In this document: piece after piece, positions 48,501 to 56,832 of the stretch | Layout: each line of letters starts with the position of its first letter | Position numbering within the stretch: the first letter of the stretch is position 1 | From: Cellvibrio mixtus subsp. mixtus J3-8 | GTDB taxonomy: Bacteria > Pseudomonadota > Gammaproteobacteria > Pseudomonadales > Cellvibrionaceae | DNA: 64,000 bases | Reading direction: 5' to 3' | Assembly: GCF_000766945.1 (NCBI RefSeq) | Contig: NZ_KN266207.1 | Coordinates: 637,290-701,289 of the forward strand | Notes under the pieces: generated by a model | What the model was told of the DNA's origin: nothing | Databases searched by the model: none | What the model saw: only the letters and a program-made list of their open reading frames with translations | Program-made: the position numbers and the translations under genes

Positions 48501-49214
48501 CGTTTTCGTTTCGATTGGGATTGGGTGCCGGAATTTAAAGAATACTGGCAATTTTTTAAAGCGGTAATGGATAGTCCGACTGCCGGTGGCGATGAAAACG
48601 AAACCTTGTTCACCATGAAATTGGATGACAAACACCAAAAGGTGCGCGAGCGCCTGATGGCAATGTTGTTGGATGAAGATGAGCAAAAAGCCCTGCGTGA
48701 ATTAACACGTATTGCAGATTACCGTAATTATCGTCGCTACGAAATTTACAAAGAACCGGAAGGTAAAGCGCCCATCGCCCTCAGCCAGTACGGTACTGGT
48801 TCCGGTGGTCAGCTGGAAACGCCGGCGTATATTATTCGCAGCGCGGCAATTACTTCTGCATTTCGCTTTAATGAAGGCAACAGCCATTTGCGTATGGTAT
48901 TGGTGGATGAGGCTTTCTCCAAAATGGATGAGCATCGCTCACGTGAAGTTATTAATTATTTAACGGAAAGTTTGGGGTTGCAGTTGCTGTTCATTATGCC
49001 GAGCAGTAAATCCGGTCCGTTTATGGATTTAATTTCCAACCAGTTTGTATTCAGCAAATGCCCAACTGCTGAACCTATGGGTGAATTAAAAACGCGGGTA
49101 ATGTTGGATCGACAAGTTTGTGATCAGGAAAAAATCACCAAACTTATGGCCAACCATCGCAAGGCGATTCGCCAACAGGCAGCGCTGGATTTTATGGTGG
49201 AAGTGGAAGGTTGA
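45567..49214 (+). CDS. mksB: MksB/JetC-like SMC ATPase
   Basis: A 1215-residue SMC-like ATPase. The head-N Walker A GGNGSGKTT (about 29-37) starts after the N-terminal strand, long coiled coils follow with a small hinge, and the head-C carries the signature SQYGTGSGGQLE and Walker B RMVLVDEAFSKMD. The LFIMPSSKSGPFMDLIS end is typical of MksB/JetC. There is no neighbouring JetD/MksG nuclease gene. That favours the chromosomal MksBEF type known from Pseudomonas, or a Wadjet whose nuclease is elsewhere. Confidence 0.9.
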   Translation: MYLKKFIYINWGNVPNSEFEFGPINLFSGGNGSGKTTAADAIQTIMTAAHDNLFHFNPGQDESSQRGRGGKLVRTLASYVLGCDDGAYSRPQGCDGYLAAVFYPTQGENSEPFTALIGMRAFLETTGQGASLQKVARLDDTQFFILNDVALTLSDLLKEEKTHKYVVPLDKLYASLRRQYGQQQVEKYDKKKSYLCRFYGILRGRVDAVSEREAMNAARAFSRFMAYKPIKGIDEFVANEILEYRDLGEAIRSVSTMLKRIHTMEADARQLRQGIERMAQGRQFADNFISNWLEQQVLLYSVAKRRYADSQSHYLDAKHKQQLLRETSASNQQALAACDAQRDEINQLILAATARRLGVPALRDKDQLEQEKIAQEKLIQAQVPELRKQHQQLQINIEAAQQLALALRQTSISVDLPAFKEGNLTNLIKSICAENPVQDIHQLLNRDWIQHSQDDQLTAVLELQKNHNAFFASLFEADAGHTHLRDQLAQERDKRKAQAERLQKAIDSKRREIQTLETKQVSYPGFVRAALDAIHAQCPKADARVLCDYVDVKDREWQSAIEGYIGAARFGIIVEPEYEADAIAIVRGMSGQAKSARIIQGEKARKDLDKLQDNTHNSITQIMSFAHATAEAYIKASYGNVQRVDNAKELKNTRRGITKDAMGSGNYAMFRCDMAESELVFGQGARERALEAKRHEFHDLVAEWQAAGRHSEEAQELLISIDKLKALAYADCLQAMTTAQTRIAAIDAKLQQLDLSDTKALEAELQELNLRLQTQNETYTRLNNTQIDCRAELKLADNQCHKLDAEQDKNLAIADNCESNVQAITALWPEFDADARLQIADETITQHSSQYFDNQLAGVNAELKTILHRLQQAAMMHNQFCSSSDSILFDVDYNDDLGSNNFRAICEIRRQFDALYNRDKNHILAQRHKEIESLRESFNNAFVSNLCHSIFQAINDGKKILEDLNRELEHHRFGADRERFRFDWDWVPEFKEYWQFFKAVMDSPTAGGDENETLFTMKLDDKHQKVRERLMAMLLDEDEQKALRELTRIADYRNYRRYEIYKEPEGKAPIALSQYGTGSGGQLETPAYIIRSAAITSAFRFNEGNSHLRMVLVDEAFSKMDEHRSREVINYLTESLGLQLLFIMPSSKSGPFMDLISNQFVFSKCPTAEPMGELKTRVMLDRQVCDQEKITKLMANHRKAIRQQAALDFMVEVEG

Positions 49215-49348
49215 TTTTTATTTTCACTGATACAAGGACGTTCAGTTTATATAACGCTGATAATCCCCTAACTACACTGCTAGTTTTAGTCATACCCTGT
49301 GGTTTAATGTCGATGTGCTAAAGGCTGGCCAATATATGTGCGGGGAAT

Positions 49349-50008
49349 TTATTCCGGTGCTTTCACGTGTGGAAAAAAACGTGCAATCTTCTTAAAAAGC
49401 TTATCTCGCTCAACAGGTTTGATCACATAATCATCGATACCTTCTTCAATTGCAGAACGGATTTGTTTCGCTTCCGAGACTGCGGTAACCAATATAAATA
49501 CTGTTGCAATGTAACGCTCGGCTGCGCGCATGGCGTTGTGAACCTCAAGGCCGGATTTGCCCGGCATATTCCAATCGCAAAGCACTAAATCATAAACGGG
49601 ATTCGCTTCGTACATCATGCTGATACCCTGCATGCCATCGCTTGCAACATCGACCAGGTGAATGCCCGTTTCATGGAGATAGGCCGTGATCAATTCGCAA
49701 ATGAGCTGGTCATCATCCACCAACAGTACACGTATTTGTCCGGGTGCCAGATCATTGCGATGTGCGAGTGCTGCCTGGCGAATGGGGGAAATAGCTTTCT
49801 CGGAAATATAATGATTGACGGTAGTTTTTTCGTTTGTCGCGGACCGTAGTTGCGCACTGATTTTATGCAGAACTGATTCAATAGTATGCAGGTTTTGCTC
49901 AAGGTTAGTTTTGGCGCTGCCTTCGGCATTATTGATGTTTTTTGTTATCCAATCGCGCTTTTGCACCAGCGTTTGCGCGATAACCTGTAGCTCTTGTTTG
50001 GTAAACAT
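49349..50008 (-). CDS. Response regulator with N-terminal helical domain
   Basis: A 219-residue orphan response regulator. The receiver domain is C-terminal (about 93-215) with the acidic pocket LLVDDDQ (98-100), phospho-acceptor Asp145 in LCDWNMPG, VTA threonine and the VIKP lysine. The first 85 residues are helical and charged, with no DNA-binding or output motif recognised. Start at 50008 is supported by AAGGG 6 bases upstream; a start 7 codons earlier is possible. No histidine kinase lies next to it. It ends convergent with mksB. Confidence 0.85.
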   Translation of the reverse strand: MFTKQELQVIAQTLVQKRDWITKNINNAEGSAKTNLEQNLHTIESVLHKISAQLRSATNEKTTVNHYISEKAISPIRQAALAHRNDLAPGQIRVLLVDDDQLICELITAYLHETGIHLVDVASDGMQGISMMYEANPVYDLVLCDWNMPGKSGLEVHNAMRAAERYIATVFILVTAVSEAKQIRSAIEEGIDDYVIKPVERDKLFKKIARFFPHVKAPE

Positions 50009-50126
50009 AGGCGCCCTTAACTTGTACATAAACGAAACTTCTTACAATATAGCCTAGTCTTTTTTGTTGGCTAATAACCTTTTATTGGGCCTAGCTGCGA
50101 TTTTTAATAACCTAGGGAATTTTAGC

Positions 50127-50990
50127 GTGCCAGATTTTGATCAGTTTATTACTCGCCTTGAACAACTTGTAAATCGTGTAGAAGCCATATTGCCTGTAGC
50201 TGCAGCAGAACCTGATTGGTCGGCCAGCGCTTTTCGCTGGCGAGTAAAGCCTAACGGTAATGGCTATTTACAGGCCGTCAAGCACCCGCATTATGTGGAA
50301 CTGGATGCGCTGAAAAACATCGAAACCCAAAAGAGCTCGATAGTGCGTAACACGCGCCAGTTTGTAGCGGGGCACCAAGCGAATAATGTATTGCTCACGG
50401 GCGCGCGTGGTACGGGAAAGTCCACCCTGGTTAAGGCCGTTTGGACCGCATTCGCTAAAGATGGCTTGAAGATTATCGAAGTCGATAAAACTGACCTGCT
50501 ACATCTGGCCGATATTGTTGACCTTGTCGGTGAGCGCCCCGAGAAATTCATCATTTTCTGCGACGATTTATCTTTTGAAGAAGGGGAAATCAGCTATAAA
50601 GCGCTGAAATCAGTGTTGGATGGCTCTATCGCTGCGCCAACGGCAAATATGTTGTTCTATGCAACCAGTAACCGTCGCCACTTGTTACCGCAAAAAATGC
50701 GCGACAATCTGGATGTAGTTAGTTACGAAGACGGGGAAATTCGCCCTAACGATAGTATTGAAGAGAAAGTATCTTTATCCGAACGTTTCGGCCTGTGGCT
50801 AAGCTTTTACCCTTTTAGCCAGGACGATTATCTGGCCGCAGCCAATTATTGGGTGGTTAACCTCGGTGGAACCTGGAGTGACCAGGTTCAGGACGCTGCG
50901 TTGTTATGGCACCGGACGCGCGGTGCGCGCAGTGGCCGGGTTGCATGGCAATTTGCCAAGGATTATGTTGGCCGCCAGCAGCCTGATTAA
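50127..50990 (+). CDS. DUF815 AAA+ ATPase
   Basis: A 287-residue P-loop ATPase of the DUF815 family. Walker A TGARGTGKST is near residue 92, Walker B IIFCDDLSFE, and the RRHLLPQKMRDN and ARSGRVAWQFAKDYV segments are typical. The GTG at 50127 follows AGGGA and is preferred; an earlier TTG (50064) would add 21 residues. The role of the family is unknown. Divergent from the response regulator, separated by about 120 bases. Confidence 0.85.
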   Translation: MPDFDQFITRLEQLVNRVEAILPVAAAEPDWSASAFRWRVKPNGNGYLQAVKHPHYVELDALKNIETQKSSIVRNTRQFVAGHQANNVLLTGARGTGKSTLVKAVWTAFAKDGLKIIEVDKTDLLHLADIVDLVGERPEKFIIFCDDLSFEEGEISYKALKSVLDGSIAAPTANMLFYATSNRRHLLPQKMRDNLDVVSYEDGEIRPNDSIEEKVSLSERFGLWLSFYPFSQDDYLAAANYWVVNLGGTWSDQVQDAALLWHRTRGARSGRVAWQFAKDYVGRQQPD

Positions 50991-51163
50991 TAGTAATAAA
51001 TTGCTAACGACTTATTGAAAGGTTATGACAAAAGTTATCGCTAACTTGAAACCATCACCTTTATGCTGCATCTACATCCATAAGGCGGAACTCTGTTGGC
51101 TCATCCAGAGCATGTTGTTCCGCCCTTGTTACCTTGCCAATAGGACACATCAGGAGTTTAACG

Positions 51164-53365
51164 ATGCATTCAGGAGAATCCTCCTTGCGTAAAACACTTG
51201 GCGAATCCACTGCGATTTCCCCTGAACCCCAATTGATTTCCGATGCATCACTTTTCACCCGGAATCCTCTTTTCAGTAGGACCCCTGATTTGCGTGAAGG
51301 TGATGAGGCCAGCATGCGCCGCATGTTACGACATTATTTTCTGGATACCTTTATCACCTACGAATCTTTGTTTGAATGCCTGGCTAATGATCAGGCGTTT
51401 TACACCAAACCAATTAGCCTGCGTCATCCGCTGATTTTTTATTACGGTCACACGGCAACATTTTTTGTTAATAAGTTGTTATTGACTCGCATGATCGGCG
51501 AGCGTATTAACCAGCGCTTTGAATCCATGTTTGCAGTGGGTGTGGACGAAATGAGTTGGGATGATCTCAACGATGCCCACTACGAATGGCCTACACCGGC
51601 AGAAGTAAAAACCTATCGCGATCAAGTGCGTGCGCTGGTGGTGAATTTAATTGACACGGCACCGTTGCAATTGCCGGTAGATTGGGATAATCCCTGGTGG
51701 GCGATCATCATGGGGATTGAGCATGAACGCATTCACCTTGAAACATCGTCGGTATTAATTCGCCAGCATAAACTGGATTTTGTAAAACAATCAGCCAACT
51801 GGAAACCCAATCAATTTACCGGTATCGCGCCGCAAAATGAATTGGTAAAAGTGAATGCAGGGCATGTGCGTCTTGCGAAAAATAAAACTGATCCATTTTA
51901 TGGTTGGGATAATGAATACGGTACGCATGAAGCTGATGTACCCGCATTTGATGCAGCAAAATTTTTAGTGAGTAACCAGGAATTTTTGCAATTTGTCGAA
52001 GCGGGCGGCTATTTAAATTCCCATAATTGGGAAGAGGAAGGGAAGGGGTGGCTTGCATTTACCAAGGTGCAACACCCTACATTTTGGGTAAAGAAAACCA
52101 ACGGTTGGTATTTGCGTTTAATGACCGAAGAAATTGCCATGCCTTGGGATTGGCCAGTGGAGGTCAATTATCACGAAGCCAAAGCATTTTGTAATTGGAA
52201 AAAATCGGAAACTGGAACGCCAGTACGATTGCCAACAGAAGACGAATGGTATCGTCTTTACGACACCGCCGGTTTAAAAAATGTTAATGAGCAGGTTGCG
52301 AATGCCAATGTTCATTTGGATTATGGTGCATCATCGTGCCCGGTAAACCAATTTGCCCATGGCGAATTTTTTGATGTCATAGGGAATGTATGGCAATGGA
52401 CTGAAACGCCGATTTATCCTTTCGATGGTTTTGAAGTTCACACCATTTATGATGACTTTACCACACCCACATTTGACGAGCGCCATAATTTAATCAAAGG
52501 TGGTTCATGGATTTCCTGTGGCAATGAAAGTTTATATTCATCGCGCTATGCCTTTCGCCGCCACTTTTTCCAACATGCGGGCTTCCGTTATGTTGTTTCC
52601 GGAGAAATAAAACCTGTGCCCAGTTCCCATTATGAAACCGACAAATTGGTGTCGGAATATGCAGAATTCCATTACGGCGACGAATATTTCGGTGTACCTA
52701 ACTTTTCCAGGTCATTAGTGGATTTGGCGGTAAATGTTTTAGTCGATAAACCAAAACGCAAAGCATTGGATTTAGGTTGTGCAACGGGTCGTGCAACATT
52801 TGAATTGGCCCGTCATTTCGATAAAGTTACTGGTGTGGATTTCTCCGCGCGTTTTATTAACCTCGGTGTGCAACTCGCGAGCGGCGACACCCTGCGTTAC
52901 ACCCTTGCTGATGAAGGTGAACTCGTCTCCTATAAATCCCGTTCACTTGCTGATTTGGGCTTGGCAGGAACCACAAACAAAGTGGAGTTTTCCCAGGGCG
53001 ATGCTTGCAATTTGAAATCTGTTTTTACGGGTTATGATTTCATACTCGCCGCCAACCTCATTGATCGCCTCTACAATCCTGCAAAATTCCTCAATGCAAT
53101 TCACGAACGGTTGAACATAGGTGGTGTACTTATGCTTACCTCGCCATACACATGGTTAGCTGAACACACCCCTCGTGAGGATTGGGTCGGTGGCTTTAAA
53201 AAAGACGGTGAGAGTTTTACAACATTAGATGGTTTACATGAACATCTGGATAAACATTTCCGTTTGATACAAGGCCCGCAAGAAGTCCCCTTTGTCATTC
53301 GCGAAACAAAACGCAAGTTTCAACATACGCTTTCCGAGGTTACATTTTGGGAGCGAATAAAATAA
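51164..53365 (+). CDS. ovoA: 5-histidylcysteine sulfoxide synthase/methyltransferase OvoA
   Basis: Bifunctional enzyme of ovothiol biosynthesis: iron-dependent oxidative coupling of cysteine to histidine C5, then thiol N-methylation later in the pathway. From ATG 51164 (AGGAG 8 bases upstream) it is 733 residues. It comprises a DinB-like domain with His-X3-His-X-Glu iron ligands (GIEHERIHLE, His187/His191), a formylglycine-type FGE domain (about 205-470, RLPTEDEWYRLYDTAG, GNVWQWTETP) and a C-terminal SAM methyltransferase (ALDLGCATGRATFELA). Full-length OvoA is of this size. No OvoB-type lyase is nearby. Confidence 0.92.
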   Translation: MHSGESSLRKTLGESTAISPEPQLISDASLFTRNPLFSRTPDLREGDEASMRRMLRHYFLDTFITYESLFECLANDQAFYTKPISLRHPLIFYYGHTATFFVNKLLLTRMIGERINQRFESMFAVGVDEMSWDDLNDAHYEWPTPAEVKTYRDQVRALVVNLIDTAPLQLPVDWDNPWWAIIMGIEHERIHLETSSVLIRQHKLDFVKQSANWKPNQFTGIAPQNELVKVNAGHVRLAKNKTDPFYGWDNEYGTHEADVPAFDAAKFLVSNQEFLQFVEAGGYLNSHNWEEEGKGWLAFTKVQHPTFWVKKTNGWYLRLMTEEIAMPWDWPVEVNYHEAKAFCNWKKSETGTPVRLPTEDEWYRLYDTAGLKNVNEQVANANVHLDYGASSCPVNQFAHGEFFDVIGNVWQWTETPIYPFDGFEVHTIYDDFTTPTFDERHNLIKGGSWISCGNESLYSSRYAFRRHFFQHAGFRYVVSGEIKPVPSSHYETDKLVSEYAEFHYGDEYFGVPNFSRSLVDLAVNVLVDKPKRKALDLGCATGRATFELARHFDKVTGVDFSARFINLGVQLASGDTLRYTLADEGELVSYKSRSLADLGLAGTTNKVEFSQGDACNLKSVFTGYDFILAANLIDRLYNPAKFLNAIHERLNIGGVLMLTSPYTWLAEHTPREDWVGGFKKDGESFTTLDGLHEHLDKHFRLIQGPQEVPFVIRETKRKFQHTLSEVTFWERIK

Positions 53366-53420
53366 CCTGTGCGTTGAGTGCCTGAAACACCTGACAATTC
53401 CTGTCAAAAAATATTGCTAT

Positions 53421-53448
53421 CCTTAGCCTGATATGAATCAGGTTAAGG
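53421..53448 (+). promoter_or_regulatory. Hairpin that covers the ribosome site of the DHFR-like gene
   Basis: A 12-bp stem CCTTAGCCTGAT (53421-53432) with ATCAGGTTAAGG (53437-53448), one G-U pair and a 4-base loop. The right arm includes AAGG of the AAGGAG ribosome site (53445-53450). Another inverted repeat TGACA/TGTCA lies at 53392-53406. Either an RNA element limiting translation or a DNA operator is possible. Confidence 0.5.
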
Positions 53449-53455
53449 AGCAATA

Positions 53456-54022
53456 ATGAAAACCCAGTACTACACTGCCTCAAGTCTCGATGGTTTTATT
53501 GCCACAGAAGATCATTCGTTGGATTGGTTGTTTTCCCTTGCGGATATCCATCAATCCAGTTATCCGGAATTTATTGAACAGGTAGGCGCAATCGCCATGG
53601 GGTCGAGTACCTATGAATGGATGTTGCGTAATGCGGATACGATAAAAGCCCAAATGGGATCTCCATGGCCTTATGCCCAACCGGCCTGGGTTTTTAGCCA
53701 TAGGACATTACCAACTATCTCGGGTGCGAATATTCATTACGTGCAAGGTGATGTGCGTGATTATCATGAACGAATGGTTACGGCAGCGAATGGCAAAAAT
53801 ATCTGGATCGTAGGTGGCGGCGATTTTGCTGCACAATTTTATGATGCAGGTTTGCTGGAGGAAATGATTATTCAGGTTGGTTCCGTGACTCTGGGAAAAG
53901 GCCAGCCAGTTTTTCCCCGGCGAACATTAAGCCCGGCGTTGAAATTGAAATCCGTACTGCAAATGGGCGAGGGCATGGTGGAATTGCGCTACGAAGTTTT
54001 GAGGCCTGCAGCAGTAACCTGA
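53456..54022 (+). CDS. Dihydrofolate reductase-like (RibD C-terminal fold) protein
   Basis: A 188-residue protein of the RibD-C/DHFR-like family. It shows the N-terminal TASSLDGFIATEDHSLDWL, MGSSTYEWM, and NADPH-site IWIVGGGDFAAQFYDAGLLEEM. Members reduce pteridine- or riboflavin-like substrates or have unknown roles; not the housekeeping FolA. AAGGAG precedes the ATG but is partly paired in a hairpin. Monocistronic, with a possible weak terminator at 54079-54102. Confidence 0.85.
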   Translation: MKTQYYTASSLDGFIATEDHSLDWLFSLADIHQSSYPEFIEQVGAIAMGSSTYEWMLRNADTIKAQMGSPWPYAQPAWVFSHRTLPTISGANIHYVQGDVRDYHERMVTAANGKNIWIVGGGDFAAQFYDAGLLEEMIIQVGSVTLGKGQPVFPRRTLSPALKLKSVLQMGEGMVELRYEVLRPAAVT

Positions 54023-54078
54023 GTTTGCCACTACTCATTGTGTATTACCAAATGTTTATGCGCAGGGTTTTTCCTGTG

Positions 54079-54102
54079 ATTTCCTTGCGCGGGAAATTTT
54101 TT
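54079..54102 (+). terminator. AT-rich terminator candidate
   Basis: A 6-bp stem ATTTCC (54079-54084) with GGAAAT (54092-54097) and a T-run. Short and AT-rich, hence low confidence. Confidence 0.4.
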
Positions 54103-54240
54103 ATTAAAATAAAGTAATGGCTATCTTCCTTTTAACGTTGCAGACGAAAAAACTGGTTTTTGTTAGTCACTAAAACTTAAATAATCTGTATTAAAAGCAT
54201 CATAAATTTTTAATCACCCACGACGATGATCGTTTCTCCG

Positions 54241-54275
54241 GCGCCATGCAAATTATTGCTGGCGCATTTTTCTTT
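54241..54275 (+). terminator. Terminator-like hairpin in the leader of the nuclease gene
   Basis: GCGCCA (54241-54246) and GCAA (54248-54251) pair with TTGC (54256-54259) and TGGCGC (54260-54265), giving a 10-bp stem with one bulged T and a 4-base loop, then ATTTTTCTTTT. It ends directly at the AAGGAG ribosome site (54276-54281). It may stop upstream transcription or act as an attenuator. Confidence 0.65.
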
Positions 54276-54289
54276 TAAGGAGAGATGTA

Positions 54290-55060
54290 ATGAAAAAATT
54301 GTCGTCTATTTTGGTTTCTACACTTGCTTTGGTAGCGTTTGATCTTCATGCCGCTAATTGCATTTACGGTTGTCCCACTGGCGTTTCAGGCCAAATTGTT
54401 GAGCGCTCTATTTATACATTAAATAATAACAGTTCATCAAAATTCGCCAATTGGGTTGCATACCATGTAACTCCTTCAACGATAGATGGTCCGTCGCGCA
54501 CCCGTACCTGGCGCGCAGATCCGGCTATTAATTCTGCCAATACCCTTGAGCCTGCCGATTACGATAACGCCGCTGCTGTATTGGGCACAGACCGGGGCCA
54601 TCAGGTTCCATTAGCTTCTTTTAGCAATACAACTGATTGGCAAGCATTGAATTATTTATCCAACATCACCCCGCAAGCCGCAAATTTAAATCAGGGCCCC
54701 TGGGAACGATTGGAAAATGCAGAGCGGACGTATGTGCGGGGTAAGGCGAAAGATTTGTATGTAGTCACGGGCCCGTTGAATGAACACTATTTTGGTACTT
54801 TGCCCAATGCAGACGAGTTCCATATTATTCCTTCTGCCTATTTCAAAGTGGTTATATTGGTAAATGGAAGTACGGTAAAAGCTTCTGCATTTATTATGAA
54901 TCAGAACTCCGGACGCAATGACAATTTTTGTGGTAAGGAAGTCACTATAGATGAAGTGGAATTGCGCACTGGTTTAAATATTATGCCCTCTTTATCTTCC
55001 AGTATTCAGGCACCTGTGGAGCGCGGCCTGGGAGGATTAAAATCTGAGTTGGGATGCTAA
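54290..55060 (+). CDS. Secreted DNA/RNA non-specific endonuclease
   Basis: A 256-residue exported nuclease of the Serratia NucA/beta-beta-alpha-metal family. The signal peptide (1-21, ending LHAANC) is followed by a domain with catalytic DRGHQVP (the His acts as general base) and the metal-binding Asn in YLSNITPQ. The LYVVTGPLNE stretch is typical. Several cysteines (CIYGCP, NFCGKE) suggest disulfides. Expected to degrade extracellular DNA/RNA. Its leader contains a terminator-like hairpin. Confidence 0.9.
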   Translation: MKKLSSILVSTLALVAFDLHAANCIYGCPTGVSGQIVERSIYTLNNNSSSKFANWVAYHVTPSTIDGPSRTRTWRADPAINSANTLEPADYDNAAAVLGTDRGHQVPLASFSNTTDWQALNYLSNITPQAANLNQGPWERLENAERTYVRGKAKDLYVVTGPLNEHYFGTLPNADEFHIIPSAYFKVVILVNGSTVKASAFIMNQNSGRNDNFCGKEVTIDEVELRTGLNIMPSLSSSIQAPVERGLGGLKSELGC

Positions 55061-55248
55061 TAAAGAACTGCGTCGTCGCAATAACCTGATCCGGCGGCGC
55101 TACCTCTACGCGATTCCTCATTGTTACCTCTCTTTGATTTTTATGTGTTGTAATGTTCAATAGTTGCAAAACACCAGGTGCGGTTGTAAATTCCCTGGTG
55201 CCGTTATGGTAATTATTCAAGTGTTTAGGTAACAGGTGTGTTGTTACT

Positions 55249-56013
55249 ATGAATGATGCAAAAAAAATTTCTATCATTATTCCTGCCCACAATGAAGAGC
55301 GATACATCAACGGTTGCCTTGCAGCAATAGTGGCAGCCTCAAATAATGTGCATCAAACTGTTGAAATAATTGTAGTGCTGAATCGCTGCAACGATGCAAC
55401 GGAACAGATTGCTAAACGTTATGATGCATTCACTGTAGTTGATGGAAGTCGCTGTATTGCCGCTGTCAGGAACAGGGGAATTGCTGAGGCAACAGGAGAC
55501 ATCCTGGTGACTTGTGATGCGGATAGCCGCTTGCATCCACAATCCCTGGCATTGGTGGTAGAGGCATTAAGCAAGCAGGATATTATTGGTGGCGGCATGC
55601 CAATTCGTTACGACCGACGTTCGTTAGGAATAAGGATGAGTGAATTGTGTTTGGATTTCGCCGTTAAATTAACTGGATTGTCAGCAGGGGCGTTTTGGGC
55701 TGCAGCTGATACCTTTCGGTCTGTGTCCGGTTTTGATGAGAACTTATTAATCGTAGAAGATGTAGACCTTGCACGACGCATAAAGGCTTACGGCAAGTCA
55801 CAGAAAAAGCGCTATATTTGCCTTAATAAAGCGCCATTATTAACTTCTGCGAGAAAGTTTGACCATTTTGGTGATTGGTCTTTCTTCAGGATGGCAACGT
55901 TGGATGCCCCGAGAATCTGGCGAAGTTTAAAAAGAATTGATACTGATTTCGCAGATGAATATTTCCACGATTTTAATGATCAAAATAAAACTGACGACAG
56001 AAATAATCGTTAA
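55249..56013 (+). CDS. Family 2 glycosyltransferase
   Basis: A 254-residue GT-A fold transferase. It opens KISIIIPAHNEERYINGCLAA, has the nucleotide-sugar DxD-like CDADSRLHP near residue 87 and an acidic VEDVDLARRIKAYGK near residue 165. No membrane segment, so cytosolic or peripheral. The donor and acceptor are unknown. The upstream gap holds a CACCAGG/CCTGGTG inverted repeat (55172-55200). It is convergent with the small ORF that ends at 56015. Confidence 0.83.
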   Translation: MNDAKKISIIIPAHNEERYINGCLAAIVAASNNVHQTVEIIVVLNRCNDATEQIAKRYDAFTVVDGSRCIAAVRNRGIAEATGDILVTCDADSRLHPQSLALVVEALSKQDIIGGGMPIRYDRRSLGIRMSELCLDFAVKLTGLSAGAFWAAADTFRSVSGFDENLLIVEDVDLARRIKAYGKSQKKRYICLNKAPLLTSARKFDHFGDWSFFRMATLDAPRIWRSLKRIDTDFADEYFHDFNDQNKTDDRNNR

Positions 56014-56014
56014 A

Positions 56015-56230
56015 TCAATGGCATGTTTTTCCAGATTTAACAATTCCAATCCATACTCGCAACTCCAGAATTAATTGCTGTATATCGTGTATTTCACTCC
56101 ACAAAATATCACGACCAACAAGTTTGCGATAAGTGTCTTCAGCAATTTGCTGGGCAACATCCATATCATTGACTGCCAGCTTTAAACCGTAACGTGCAGA
56201 ATACTCTTTTTGAACCACCAGGCCAGACAT
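56015..56230 (-). CDS. Small hypothetical protein (71 aa)
   Basis: A 71-residue protein with a clear GGAG ribosome site 7 bases upstream of the ATG. It begins MSGLVVQKEY and includes an Asp/Glu-rich helix (VNDMDVAQQIAEDTYRKLVG) and a hydrophobic C-terminal half. No family recognised. A longer overlapping frame in another phase (56166-56429) is judged a shadow. Confidence 0.5.
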   Translation of the reverse strand: MSGLVVQKEYSARYGLKLAVNDMDVAQQIAEDTYRKLVGRDILWSEIHDIQQLILELRVWIGIVKSGKTCH

Positions 56231-56429
56231 ACAAGACTCCTTTTTCCACGGTTAAATTTTTATTCACGGTTAAGCTTTGTTTAACACTGATACCGATGTT
56301 ACTTAATTTCACAGTGGGTCTCAGTGCCCTTACAACCCGGATACGCTTTGTAAAAAATTCCCAGGCTACAGACATACTTTCATCAAAATCACCCGCCGTA
56401 TTACCCAAAACCTGCAAACATTCGGACAT

Positions 56430-56832
56430 GATTTCAAAAAATGTCCATAGCTAAAATCATTAGTACCTGAGCATGCCCGGGTGGACCATTGATTCTATTG
56501 GGTTTTACTGAATTTCGTCTTGACTGTTTAATTGGCTACAGGTTTTCCTGAATCCAACAAACGAGTTACTGGATGTTAGTCAGGCAATCCTTGTGCCAAG
56601 GTCAACTATGTAGATCTGATAAGTTATAAATGTAAGTTAATGCCAGGTTGAGCATCAACGCCCTCTGTTGGAGAGCGTTAGTCGATGGGAAAATATTACA
56701 TTGATATTGCTAAGTGCGGGGGGTTGCGGAAAACCAAACATGTATTGTCTGATAGATAGTTAAATAAAATGTATTTACAGTTACTGATTGTTATACAGCG
56801 GCAAACTGTTTTAGGTTTTTGTAATGAAAAAA
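56430..56832. other. Intergenic region without recognised gene
   Basis: About 400 bases between the small hypothetical protein and the lipase gene. I see no tRNA, repeat, mobile-element end or convincing ORF. The composition is similar to its flanks. Confidence 0.6.

Noticed and set aside
43292-49214. Complete Wadjet defence island
   Set aside because: The JetD nuclease gene and other defence or mobility genes are missing in the flanks.
56166-56429. 87-codon leftward ORF overlapping the 71-aa gene
   Set aside because: It overlaps a frame with a good ribosome site and shows no protein-like pattern.
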